NCBI GenBank assembly: GCA_001600495.1
Contig: BCKE01000014.1
Coordinates: 579,151-633,438 of the forward strand
Length of the DNA: 54,288 nucleotides
From: Pilasporangium apinafurcum
Taxonomy: Eukaryota; Oomycota; Peronosporomycetes; Pythiales; Pythiaceae
Reading direction: 5' to 3'
In this document: positions 24,907 to 35,252 of the stretch, one piece after another
Layout: each line of letters begins with the position of its first letter
Numbering within the stretch: the stretch's first letter is position 1
The notes under the pieces: generated by a model
Databases searched by the model: none
The model's input: the letters and a program-made list of their open reading frames with translations, nothing else
Told to the model about the DNA's origin: nothing
Program-made: the position numbers and the translations under genes

Positions 24907-25756
24907 ATGTCCATGCGAATGAATAAATCAAATCAGGATGCCTGGGAGCTCGAACCAGCCGAAGCCGAGAAATTGCCGATCGTTTTGGCAGAAGTATCCT
25001 GAGGTTTGACGTTTTTAAAAATGTGCTGACGATTGCAGTCAAGTTGGAAATAGAGTAACATGACAGTGTGATTGCAGAAAGAGGAGTTGAACCAGTACTG
25101 GTATTCTGCAGACACTGTCGAGGCTTTGGCGAGAGAAGTGATTGCAGAAACTCCAGATTGCGGTCGTATTGCTTTTCTGTCGACTCCAAGCGTCTATTTT
25201 GCAACGAAGCTCAAGCAAATAGGGCAACAACTGGAATGTGTATTGTTCGATGTACGTATCAAAGAGCCGTAAATTTTTCTTTGCATTCCCCGTCTAACCG
25301 ATTTTTTGTCCGCTGTAGTTCGATGCGAAGTTTGCATCCGAAGGAGATAACTTTGTGGCATTCGACTTCAACAAACCACAAGAAATCCCAACTGAACTGC
25401 ATCACACGTTCGATTTTGTCGTGATTGATCCCCCGTTCATCACAAAGGAAGTGTGGGAAAAATATGCTACTGCAACCAAATTGCTGCTTCGATCATTGCA
25501 GCACGGCAAAATATTACTTAGTACGATCGGTGAGCCCATCTGTCATTATTTCAATGTAGTGAAAAGGCAAAAATTTGACTTTCACCCTTTCCTTATGCTA
25601 GAGGAAAACGCTGGTCTTATGGAGAGTTTGCTTTCCTGTCATGCACAACAATTCAAGCCTTCCATTCCTCATCTAGTGTATCAATATGTTCTTTACGCGA
25701 ATTATGCGTCCACACAATTGTGTTCAAGTAATCCTGAGCTGGAAGACACAGAATAA
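24907..25756 (+). CDS. EFM5/EEF1AKMT1-type protein lysine methyltransferase
   Basis: Exons 24907-24993, 25078-25251 and 25319-25756 (introns 84 and 67 bp) give 232 aa, close to the 214-aa human EEF1AKMT1. The family's N-terminal NQYWYSADT motif, IAFLSTPSVYF (SAM-binding strand) and the DPPF catalytic motif (FVVIDPPFITKEVW) are all present. It was once annotated as an N6-adenine DNA methyltransferase because of the DPPF signature. In yeast and humans this family methylates an N-terminal lysine of eEF1A, so protein methylation is the better call. The start is the first ATG of a short N-terminal exon (MSMRMNKSNQDAW), and several nearby Mets make the exact start uncertain. It begins 104 bp after the preceding gene on the same strand. 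A short AT dinucleotide run begins right after its stop codon. Confidence 0.88.
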
Positions 25757-26070
25757 ATATATATATATATACTCATAATTTCACGTTTTCATAAGTAAAG
25801 TGCTGGTTGCAATACATCCTCACGAGATACGAACTCGCTGTTTTCTGTTCCATTGGGCCAAGAATAGAATGATAGAGTTGAAGTATTTCCAGCACAATGC
25901 CATCAAAAGACAAGAGGTAAGTTGCAGAGGTAAGAGTGAAATACACTCGTTCGGTCTTATATCTCTTGAGAAATAAGTGGGTGTGCTCCGTGACACCGAC
26001 GTATTACAACACCCGCTGCGTGATAGGAGTGAGCAGTCCATATTGCCTACGGAACGGGGTGGCGTAAGCC
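25757..26070. other. Short AT repeat and 5' region of the PTEN-like gene
   Basis: Begins with an (AT)n run at 25757-25771. A strong splice-donor-like sequence, AGAGGTAAGT, at about 25912-25921 suggests a 5' UTR intron for the next gene. An in-frame TAA lies two codons before the ATG at 26071, so the upstream sequence is not coding in that frame. Confidence 0.4.
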
Positions 26071-28041
26071 ATGCTTTCCCTCAACATCTTACGAAAGAAT
26101 CGAACGAATGAAACTAGCCCCGAAAAGGAGCATGCACAACAAGCATCCCAGCTAACTCCACCTTCCTCACCGAAAGGCTCCAACACATCGCCAAAAGTGA
26201 AGCCACAACCACTTGGTGATCCACCTACCAATATTCCCGAGACTGATGTGGGTGGCAAGTTTTCGTCATTCGCGTCAATCCATCCCACTTCATTTCCTTT
26301 AGAAGTTGCTCCTCCACCACCGATATCACCATCTGGATTAACCATTGACCCTTCAGCTCTACCACCAGCACCCCCAGTCGTAACGCCTCCTTCATCTCCT
26401 CGATCTCAAAGATCATCAAGTAGCCATTCCCACATGCAAAACATATCCATTGTCACTTTCCGGATCAAGCAGCTCGTATCAAAGGAGAAACGGCGATTTG
26501 CCGAAGACGGCTTCAATCTTGACCTCACCTATGTCACGAACCGACTCATTGCTTTTGGATACCCCGCTGAGAGTTTTGAAGGCGTTTACCGCAACCACTA
26601 CAAGGATGTCTACAATTTCTTCGAAATGCGCCATCCGGATCGCTATCGGATCTACAATTTGTGCTCGGAGCGAACGTATGACAAGGAGAAATTTCACAAT
26701 CGTGTTGTCGAGTTTCGCTTCGATGATCATGCGCCTCCACCCATGGGACTGTTTCTGCCGTTTTGCCAGGATGTAGATGCGTGGCTGAACGCACATCCTG
26801 AAAATGTTGCTGCGATTCATTGTAAAGCTGGTAAAGGGCGCACAGGGGTAATGATATGCGCGTATTTGCTTTATACTGGTGCATGGAAAACAGCGCATGG
26901 CGCGATGGAATACTTCGGTGCAGCACGATCCTTAAAGCGACAAGGCGTGACGATTCCAAGTCAACGACGATTCATTGCATACTTTGGAGAGATGTGTCGA
27001 GTAGCCAAACGCGCTGAACAGCAAGTTGACGAAGATACAATCGCTGATGAGGAAGCTGTTAAGCGTGAGAAAGAGCTGACGCCTGCAGAGTATAAGCAAA
27101 TATGGGAGGACGCCATCGATGGTCGAGAACTTGCTATTCGAAAGCGCATGTTCCAGATACAACCAACGCTTCCACAAAGCATATACTTGGTGATTGTTGG
27201 TATCAAGGTTAGCGGAGTGTATGGCCACAGAAGGATTGACCCACGCATTAGAGTTGAATGTGGTGGATCCCGTCGTCCTGTAGCGTACGAATCCAATGGA
27301 CTCTCCTTCAATGTTGTTGGCGGTGATACTATGGACGGAAACGATGCTGGTACTCTCACTAGACAAACACCACGTCATGGATTCTTTGGTGCAGCTTCTT
27401 TACCATCACCGAGAGCGAGCAGATCATCACCGTCTCCAGCAGCTGGATCAGCCGCGGCGAGTCATTGCATTATGATAGACTTGAAGTGCGACCGGTGGGT
27501 GGTCTGGGATGAAGTGAAAGTAGAGCTGCGTCACCGCCATGGTGGAAAAATCGGACATTTCTGGTTCCATACGGCGTTTCTTCCTGCAGCAGAGCAGCCT
27601 GAATTAGTGCTGGCAAAGTGTGAGATCGACAAAGTCATCTCCGACATCAAGAGAGGTGACAAAAAATATGCAACCAGCTTCTCCATCACCGTCCAGTTCG
27701 ATAGAGCAACTGATGTTGATATGCAAACTCTAGACGCTGTCGTTACATCAAACTCTGGATCGCCACGATCTGGTCGTTCTCATTCGACAGGCGCAGTCTT
27801 ACCTACCAGCTTTACCACCAGCAGCATCAACCCATTGTCATCAACATCTGGCGTTACAATGGAGAAGCAACGACCGCGATCAAAATCGGACCAGAACACG
27901 TGCGACATGCAAAATGCATTAACGGTAAGCAAGTACAAAGACGCGGATGGTGACGATGCTGCGGTAATGGTACCCCCTTCGCGGCTAATGGCATCACGGA
28001 AACGCATGGATCTTGTCGTCCATGTGGAGCCTGAAAAATGA
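26071..28041 (+). CDS. PTEN-like phosphatase with C2 domain
   Basis: A single exon of 656 aa. The phosphatase domain spans residues of about 125-315, with the exact PTEN P-loop HCKAGKGRTG (Cys251, Lys pair intact) and the general-acid loop DDHAPPPM with Asp219. The two P-loop lysines are characteristic of phosphatidylinositol 3-phosphatases, so PtdIns(3,4,5)P3 3-phosphatase activity is predicted at the plasma membrane. A C2-like region follows (about 355-555), interrupted near residues 425-470 by a Ser/Pro-rich insert absent from animal PTEN. Both tails are long, Ser/Pro-rich and likely disordered. The N-terminal LTPPSSP and repeated SPR/SPS motifs look like proline-directed phosphosites. The N-terminal PIP2-binding motif of human PTEN is not obvious. 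An in-frame stop just upstream fixes the start. Confidence 0.93.
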   Translation: MLSLNILRKNRTNETSPEKEHAQQASQLTPPSSPKGSNTSPKVKPQPLGDPPTNIPETDVGGKFSSFASIHPTSFPLEVAPPPPISPSGLTIDPSALPPAPPVVTPPSSPRSQRSSSSHSHMQNISIVTFRIKQLVSKEKRRFAEDGFNLDLTYVTNRLIAFGYPAESFEGVYRNHYKDVYNFFEMRHPDRYRIYNLCSERTYDKEKFHNRVVEFRFDDHAPPPMGLFLPFCQDVDAWLNAHPENVAAIHCKAGKGRTGVMICAYLLYTGAWKTAHGAMEYFGAARSLKRQGVTIPSQRRFIAYFGEMCRVAKRAEQQVDEDTIADEEAVKREKELTPAEYKQIWEDAIDGRELAIRKRMFQIQPTLPQSIYLVIVGIKVSGVYGHRRIDPRIRVECGGSRRPVAYESNGLSFNVVGGDTMDGNDAGTLTRQTPRHGFFGAASLPSPRASRSSPSPAAGSAAASHCIMIDLKCDRWVVWDEVKVELRHRHGGKIGHFWFHTAFLPAAEQPELVLAKCEIDKVISDIKRGDKKYATSFSITVQFDRATDVDMQTLDAVVTSNSGSPRSGRSHSTGAVLPTSFTTSSINPLSSTSGVTMEKQRPRSKSDQNTCDMQNALTVSKYKDADGDDAAVMVPPSRLMASRKRMDLVVHVEPEK

Positions 28042-28444
28042 ATTGGGGGGAAATGATAATCTTTCGTGGCTTTTCGCCTCTTATTAATTTTAAAAGTTGT
28101 GTATGATTTTTAAATTTTATATTTTGTTATGAATCTTGGGAGGGGAGGAGTGGGGGAGATGCGAATTTTTTCTGCCCAATCTCGGGGAAGAAAATTTGCC
28201 AAATGGATCCTCTATAGAGTACGCCATATATTTTTTTGACGGTAGGTAGAGAGAGTGTAGGGGAGGGGATGGGGTGCGTGGGTCCGCCACCCTACACCAG
28301 CTGGTGACGCAGAGGTCCAGTTTCGCCTGGTTGTGCGCCTGCAATTATCATCAGCTCAGCGTGAGCAGCTCCATCACCAACAGTCCGCACGTTTGATGCG
28401 CTTCGACTGCATAAGCGTTCTCCTCTCGACCGCGTCTTCCTACC
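28042..28444. other. G-rich 5' region of the pseudokinase gene
   Basis: 403 bp between the PTEN-like stop and the next start. The first part is AT-rich. From about 28136 the plus strand is strikingly G-rich, including the four-run G tract annotated separately. No gene is supported. Confidence 0.5.
28260..28282 (+). promoter_or_regulatory. Potential G-quadruplex tract
   Basis: Four runs of guanine (4, 4, 4 and 3 bases) with spacers of 1, 2 and 5 bases fit the G-quadruplex rule. A weaker G-rich stretch lies at about 28136-28157. It is 163 bp before the start codon of the downstream gene, on the sense strand, so it would be in the promoter or 5' UTR. Confidence 0.45.
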
Positions 28445-29882
28445 ATGGGCTTCTGTCTCTCAAAATGCCTCCCCGACAGCGACATGGCTACGGAGCTGGA
28501 AGCGGAACTTGATGAGACTAACCGCAGCTTTGTGCAACACCAGGAACTCGCCACATTTGGCACCACCTCGCTCCTGGCCGTACGTTCGATGTTGTCGTTG
28601 TCATATTTTATTCATTTCAGTCTTGATGATTGGTTTATGGATATTTTAGGCGGATGAAGTGGTCTGCTTAGATGTGATTGGCGAAGGGCCGTTCGGATCA
28701 GTGTATAAAGGTTCATATCGCGGTAGTGTTGTGGCGGTGAAAAAGATGAAAATGCAGGCCATTCCAGTCAAACAATCAGCGCGTGAGACAGTGGAAATGG
28801 AGTTGGAAGTAGAGGCTACGCGCATGGGAAGGTGTGTTGGTGGTGCTATAATATGCGAGTGGAGGAATAAGAGAGAGCTGACATTTATGAATATGTAGTC
28901 TTCGACATCCGAACACGGTATTATTCATGGGCGCATGTCTCCAGGGCGAGTATTTCTGTATCGTAAGTGAGTATTGCACACGTGGGTCGCTTTATAACGT
29001 GCTGCATTCGCCACGAATGCATTCATCATCGTCGTCAAGTCAGAACGACAAGCGACCGCCAGCGTCCGAACCATTGGGGCGCTCGGGCACGGCCAACTTT
29101 GGATCTTCTGAAGGAAAGAAGAAAATGAATCTGAAATGGAGTCTGCGATTGCGACTCGCATTGGGAGCAGCTAGAGGACTGCTATATCTGCACAGCGCAG
29201 ACCCACCACTCGTCCACGGTCAACTGAAAAGGTACATGAGCTCATATTGCTATTGAGTACCTACTTGGAAGCTAACACATCTGTATAAACACATAGTACA
29301 AACATCCTGGTGGACGATTCTTGGAACGCCAAGCTCGCAGATTTTGGTACGCGGCGCGTAGCAGATGCTGTGGGGCTGATTAGGAATAGAACAAGCAACG
29401 TCGACATCGGCACAGGGCTGCAGCGGTGGACCGCGCCGGAACTACTGAAAATCGGTGATGAGCGCATCAAGAAAGGGTCAACACAGAGTTCGAACCCTCA
29501 GGCCGTGGATGTCTATAGTTTCGGAATTGTCATGTGGGAACTGACAACGGGCGAGATCCCGTTTGCAGAGATGAAAACGAACCGCGAAATCAAGGAGTAC
29601 GTGCTTTCGGGTTGTAGACCAGTGATGAAGCCTGGCCAATGCAATATGAAATGGGCGGAGCTGATGGCGCGTTGTTGGTCGCACAACGCCATGCGACGGC
29701 CGTCAGCGGCGGAGATTGTGTCGGCACTAGAGAGTATTAGCAAACAAGACGCCATGGCCCAGTCAGCCAAGAAGGAGACACGCGTGGTGAACAGCAACCG
29801 CGCCGATTACCGGTTTGTCGCGGACAAAGGCCGGTCAAAGAATTCATCCAAGTTTAAGAGCAACGTGCGGGTGGTCACGTAA
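28445..29882 (+). CDS. Membrane-anchored TKL-family pseudokinase
   Basis: Exons 28445-28579, 28650-28831, 28899-29231 and 29297-29882 close in frame to 411 aa. The N-terminus MGFCLSKC fits N-myristoylation on Gly2 with palmitoylation on Cys4 and Cys8, so it is probably plasma-membrane bound. The kinase domain resembles TKL/RAF-like kinases: Gly loop IGEGPFGSVYKG, Lys76 in VAVKKM, ADFG with Asp232, WTAPELL and DVYSFGIVMWEL. The catalytic loop reads HGQLKSTN (212-219) where active kinases have HRDLKxxN: both the Arg and the catalytic Asp are replaced (Gly213, Gln214). ATP binding may persist but phosphotransfer should be lost or very weak. A Ser-rich insert (about 143-180) separates the hinge region from the helical lobe. 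The reading frame is otherwise intact, so it is not a pseudogene. It is likely a scaffold or allosteric regulator. Confidence 0.9.
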
Positions 29883-30030
29883 AAGAGTGGGCTGATCCCC
29901 TCATAGTAATGTAAGATAGAGATAAGCAAAGAAGAGTGGTCAATTATTTGCCGCTTGTACCCAGTTTTAAGAGACAAGAACAATTCAACAATTTGAAGGT
30001 AAATGAGTAGTCTATTAAAGCTGGAAGAGA

Positions 30031-30996
30031 TCAGCTGCGGCTGACGCCGTGCTCAGCCAGCAATGATTCCTGGAAAACATCTCGGAGCATGATGGAGATC
30101 CGACGTGTGCGCTGCACGGGCACTTCTTTCTTGAAAAGCTGGTCTCCAGGCAGAATTTCGTGCGTGTAGTGATAACGAATACGTCCGCTGGTGAATAAAA
30201 GAAAGTTAATAATCGGAATACGAAAACATTCATTTCTAGACAACACACACAGCCATACGTACGTCATCATGTACATAGATCGTCGAGGAAGAAATGCGTC
30301 GATGACCGAATTGCCGTGTTCTTCCTTGAAGCGCATGATGCATGGCGAAAGTAAATTGATACCTGCTACAACACGACCTGAAAACTAAACAGTGACCAAC
30401 TTTAGCTTGTACTCGAACCTATCATTGATACTTAGTGTCCACAGATATTAGTAACCACACATACCTTGATGGAATCAACGTGTGGTTTAATATACCCGTC
30501 TTCTGCCAAGTCAATGACATGAACTGCTGGGAAATACTCCAACTCCTGCGGCAGAATTGTCGCTTGCCGTACTCGATCGAGAATCTTTTGCATTTCTAGC
30601 AACCAATAACAGCGTAAGCTCAAGAATCACATGTCATTAGGCTTGTTTATCCATCGGCTTGGTGCTTTACTCACCTCCACTCCATCGTGATCGCTCCATC
30701 TCTTTAAACTTGACGATCACTTGATCCCAATGATCTTCTTCATAGCGCCTCCGTCTAAGGACTTTGATACACTCATCTGCCATAATCTGCTCTTCTTCTT
30801 CGGTGATAATATCCTCTAGCAGTTGTAAATCCGTTTTCTTCACCAACGGATCTACGCAATTGGATGCATCGATATTGGGAACGTCTGCCCATTGACAGAC
30901 AGATCCTGATGCTGCTGAAGCAGCTGATGATATTGACAGCGGCCGACAGAGCACACGTAGCTGCATCGTTCTCTTTAAAGGATAAATCCAATGCAT
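30031..30996 (-). CDS. ALKBH7-like 2-oxoglutarate/Fe(II) dioxygenase
   Basis: Exons 30996-30675, 30595-30465, 30384-30263 and 30187-30031 close in frame to 243 aa. The core VHVIDLAEDGYIKPHVD followed by SIKFSGRVVAGINLLSP across a splice junction is typical of ALKBH7. Iron ligands are His146 and Asp148 (HVD) with a distal His near 198-201 (RYHYTH). The 2-oxoglutarate Arg lies in RTRRISIMLRD. In mammals ALKBH7 acts in mitochondria, in necrosis control and RNA demethylation. The Arg-rich N-terminus after the second Met (MQLRVLCRPLSIS, 30966) looks like a mitochondrial presequence, so that Met is a plausible alternative start. The in vivo substrate here is not known. Confidence 0.9.
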
Positions 30997-31234
30997 GGCT
31001 GTTGAGTATTCAATTTACGTGACAAGAGAGACTATGACCACCCTCGATGCATTGACAACAAATTCGTCCATGCGTTTTGTGTTGTGCGTGTCTACATCAC
31101 ACTCAACAGGTACGAAGAATTAACACTAAATACATAACAAATTAGCCTTATATATAGCTTCAATGGCTAAAATTATGTTCAATTCTCGACGTAACTCCGC
31201 ACTCAACAATGAAACACAACAACCATAGCAATGT

Positions 31235-32227
31235 CTAAAGATTTGTACATGTTATGATGTGTACATGCATGTTCTCTGCTCGATACATTTCATCCAGTGC
31301 TCTATATGGAACTTCTTCTGCAGAAAACTGCTGCTCTTGTAAGCAATTGAAGAATGATGCACCTCGATCCCCAGCGAAACGCGCCTCATGCGCAGAAATT
31401 ATCACGGTGTTGCCATGTGACAAGTGGCGAATCGTCCAGACTAGTTGCTGCGAGATCTTGGGCTCACCATAGACTAAATCCGAGCACAGGATCACGTCGA
31501 AGGGCTTTTTAAACGCATCGGCGTCGTCTGTTTCGCCCCACATCAGCGGCAGTGCATGCACACTGCCTCGAATGTTGGATTGATTTTGCATGATGTTTTC
31601 GTTTATCCATGCCACAGCGCCAGGCTAGACACGATACAACAACAGCTACGTCAGACATACATTTGCAGCTATTCAATCGATACAACAAGTGTAGCATGTG
31701 AGTACTGACCATGTCGGTCAACACGACTTCGCCTGCACCAAGAACAGCGGCTGCAAGGCCAGGTACACCAATGCCACACCCCAATTCAATCACCCGCTTG
31801 TTCATAAAGTAGCCCTGGAACAGCCATACGCTATTTTATCAGCATACACCAATGGTTACAACCAATTGCCATGCGAGGCTCGTACCTCAGGAAAATACGC
31901 TGCATTTGTGAGAAATTTCGCGAGTACGAGCGCACAATCCCATACTTTAGCTTGCTGACCCTGCTTCTCCTGGAAAACCACTGTTTTGTTGGCTGTGAGT
32001 GCGATGTGGCCGTGCATCACGCTGTCTCGGTCGCTGCCAACAGCTTGTCGCTGACGAGCAGCCAACCCCCACTGGCGCTGTGCATACTGTTGCACATAGC
32101 GCTGTGCCTCTTGTCGCTTCTGTTGCTGCTCATGGCTTTCCTCAAAGAGGTCATCGGTCTCTAATCGACCGAAGAAGTCCGTTTCATCATCACTACTGTT
32201 GCTGTTATTCTCATGGTAGTCAGCCAT
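31235..32227 (-). CDS. METTL21-type protein lysine methyltransferase
   Basis: Exons 32227-31886, 31814-31710 and 31624-31235 (introns 71 and 85 bp) close in frame to 278 aa. The seven-beta-strand methyltransferase fold shows motif I ELGCGIGVPGLAAAVLGA, the acidic post-I VVLTDM and the family's catalytic-loop region with DVILCSDLVYGEP. The [D/E]xxY-like SDLVY motif is the mark of the METTL21/FAM86/VCPKMT group, which methylates lysines on elongation factors, Hsp70 or VCP. Which substrate this copy uses cannot be told from sequence. The N-terminal 90 residues are acidic then Gln-rich (EESHEQQQKRQEAQ) and probably a substrate-binding or disordered extension. It is divergent from the DPH7-like gene, with 139 bp between start codons. 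Confidence 0.88.
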
Positions 32228-32366
32228 GATTGACAACGTCGCTTTGGTTGGTTGATCAGATCATGCCAGAATATCATTATTACAATTATAGACGATAATA
32301 GATATATTAAATATGATAATAGACTAAAATTAATGCCATTTGGGATCATTTGGACTTGCTCATCAA

Positions 32367-33758
32367 ATGGCGGAGACACTTGCAACGTTTGACACAAAGG
32401 AGACGGCGGACTGCGTGGAAGCATGTCCTGTGGATGGATACGAATCGTCGGTCGTGGTGGCGACTTACCAATTGCACAAGGCGGGAACAGAGGCTGGTCC
32501 CAGTGTGAGCGAGTCGCCTGGAGCTTCGGCAGGTTCTAGCGAATCATGTGATCGCCGGTGTGGCACATTGCAGCACTTCCATCTTCATTATGAAAATGAG
32601 AGTGACACCAGTGGTGTAAACGTTACTAAAGCAGAAGAGTTGACGACTTCTAGCGGCATCTTCGATATTAAATGGTCGACAAAGGTACTGCATGACAAGG
32701 CTGTTTTGGCTGCAGCAACAGCCGGAGGGACGTTGGAACTGTTCCATTTGCGCAAGACAGGAGTTGACAGTTCCTTCCAGCTTCAACCTATGGATATTTC
32801 TAGCGACGAAAACCCTGAGTCGATGAGTTTATCGCTGGACTGGAACAATCGTGTCCATGAAACTCCAGAGCCTTCGATATGTGTCAGTCATTCGGACGGG
32901 TGAGCAAGTGTATGATGTCTCACCAGCGCAACTGCGTCCCTTAACGTTTTTCTTTGATGTTTCTGGTAACAGTACGCTTTCTGTCTGGAATGTCACTAAT
33001 ACTGGATTATCACAGCAGACAAAGGTTTGTCGGTGCCTTGAATCAGTCCAAATAGTGTTGATTGATAGATGGAAGTCTTCAACATTTACCTAACGTCGCA
33101 TGGGGGTGTGTATGTATGTAGTGGAAAGCGCATGATCTTTTTGGTTCGCCCATTGAAGCGTGGATTGTCGCGTTCAACGGCCACGATCCCAACGTTCTCT
33201 TCTCAGGCGCTGATGACGCCACGTTAAAGGGTTGGGACCTGCGCGTGTCGAATGGTGAAAGTTCTTTCTCACCGATCTTCAACAAGACGCGCCAGCACAC
33301 GATGGGGGTGTGTTCCATTCAATTCCATCCGCACGACGAGCATCTTGTGGCAGTGGGCAGCTACGATGAGCAAATCAGTCTCTGGGACCCACGAAACATG
33401 CAAAGACCGCTAAGTATATTTGGCACTGGTGGTGGCGTATGGAGATTGAAGTGGCATCCATTGCCGAGTCGAAAGGTGAGAAAAGAATGCATTTATCAGA
33501 AAGAATCCATTGCAAAAGCTGAGTCATCTAATTACAAAACCACCCTAGGACCTCCTGTTAGCTGCATGCATGCATAACGGTTTTCAGATTCTCCGCTTGG
33601 ACAACAGCAGCTCCTTGCAAGAGCTCAAGCACTATACTCGTCATGAGTCTCTTGCCTATGGCGTCGACTGGTGGCAGCAACCACAATCACTCGCTTCAAC
33701 TGCCCCTGTGATTGGGAGCTGCTCATTTTACGATCACATCTTCCACGTCTGGCGCTAA
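32367..33758 (+). CDS. DPH7-like WD40 diphthine methylesterase
   Basis: Exons 32367-32899, 32973-33024, 33122-33475 and 33549-33758 close in frame to 382 aa. It is a WD-repeat protein; the C-terminal half carries clear family features: FSGADDATLKGWDLR, VGSYDEQISLWDPRNM, GGGVWRLKWHP, LLLAACMHNGFQIL and the C-terminal CSFYDHIFHVWR. DPH7 hydrolyses the methyl ester of diphthine on eEF2 so that amidation can complete diphthamide, the target of diphtheria toxin in other eukaryotes. The start is the first in-frame ATG (MAETLATFD). It shares a short divergent promoter with the METTL21-like gene. Confidence 0.9.
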
Positions 33759-33936
33759 GATCTCTCGTCGATTTTTTGACGGCGGAAAAGTTCGATCTCA
33801 ATTCTATTTCTAATAATAATTTCTAACTAGCATTGAGTAATTTGTATCGTGTATTTAGAAATAGAAACATAGAAAAATTGATCCCCTGGGGTGCTAATAC
33901 CTTGCTGGCGTACCACTTGGAGCCCCTATCCCAGTG

Positions 33937-34434
33937 ATGGGTTTCCACCGTTGGAGGAAATTTGGGACATTCTCATCCAGTGAGGACAGGCACGTCCCGG
34001 CTGTGCACTTCCCAACTATAGGTAACTGATCGATCAGGAGTTGATGTGCTGAGCTTCAATGCTCTCAGCAAAATGTTAGAATTCTCTCAAATCTCTTTGC
34101 TACTTATTTGACAGATGAAAATTCAATCTTGAAAATACCACCAAGTGAACAAGATCGAGAGACAATAATTATCACATTTATTATGCGCATTGAGATGCCG
34201 CTGACGAATGCCATCGCCAATTTACCACACCGCCTCCCACAGGACTCGTTGGTGTTACTCCCTATGGTCGTCACGGCGCTTGGAATTGTCGAGTATACTC
34301 ATAAAGATGGACAGAGACGTCGCGATCTGAAACGAGAAGAATCAATCAATAACAAATGTACATCAGCATCTGATCGCACAAATATAGACAGGAAGTATCG
34401 TCGGATTGACTGCCCGTGGAAAGGAGCTCGCTAA
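33937..34434 (+). CDS. Candidate small two-exon gene of unknown function
   Basis: A model with exons 33937-34021 and 34115-34434 gives 134 aa starting MGFHRWRKFGTFSSSEDRH. The 93-bp intron has donor ATAGGTAAC and a pyrimidine-rich acceptor ending TTGACAG, and the phases match. The first exon composition looks coding. No domain is recognised, and no signal peptide or transmembrane segment is evident. The same region also has strong local folding potential: CCCA-GTGA-TGGG, a perfect stem with a GNRA loop at 33930-33941, and a TTTCC..GGAAA hairpin just after. A structured RNA is therefore a real alternative. On the minus strand the region would end at a T5 run near 33876-33880. Confidence 0.3.
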
Positions 34435-35252
34435 GAAATTCTGTTGGCCACCTGCACGGATGAATTCATCCAAAGTAATTTGGTGATAACGACTGCCCAT
34501 GTTGAAGAATCACAAGGAATAGACCAATCATAGACTGGGATGAATCTGAGTCATCACCAGATTACTGTATTTATAGTTTTTACACCCCATGTAGTCATCA
34601 ATAATACCCCCCTCTCACCTGCTCTTAACAACCATAGTGCTGACCTTTCAAATTGGTTGGAAATATGAATTGTGGAAAGAGCATTTAAACACTCTTATCA
34701 ATAGATTTTTTCCAACACATCAACAACATCAAGTTGATACGATGCAGCGCAACATGCCGAGGTGACACAGTGGTGGGTAATTTTGCTGCTTGGCGTGAGG
34801 AGATCCAAATAGAATTACAATGCCCCCGGTCTGTTGATCCCACTTTCATAATACATATCATGTTCAAAAAAGAGCCGCATGAATCCAGCACGTCCAAATT
34901 TGTTCACTTCATCAAACTTATCATAAGGAATATTTTAACCTAAATAAGTTCAGTATGTCTATGTATCATATACATTTTCAAGTAAAGAGACTCATCATAA
35001 TGCATAACCTATGGAATTACGCGGATCTGTTCGTAACACTTACGGATTGAATACTAGTGCCACTGCGTTGCTACTTTAGAGTATTTAACTTAAAAAATTA
35101 AGGCGAAGGAGTTGCTCGATAGTAGCAAAATTTGCCTTCCAGTCGTACGGGAGCGACAAAATATTTTCTTGTGGAAAAGAAGGAACCAGCGGAAACGCAA
35201 GAAAGCGAAAGAGGAAGTGGAGTGGCTGCTCATTTTCTGATTTGAGTGAACG
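34435..35252. other. No supported gene; possible coding relic on the minus strand
   Basis: About 820 bp before the bZIP gene. On the minus strand, about 34930-34822, a frame lacking any ATG reads DKFDEVNKFGRAGFMRLFFE and looks protein-like. It stops at both ends and no flanking exon can be built. It may be a decayed gene fragment. Nothing else is seen. Confidence 0.4.

Noticed and set aside
33870-34030. Spliceosomal or SRP RNA
   Set aside because: The hairpins tempted this call, but none of the diagnostic sequences of U1, U2, U4, U5, U6, SRP or RNase P RNA is present on either strand.
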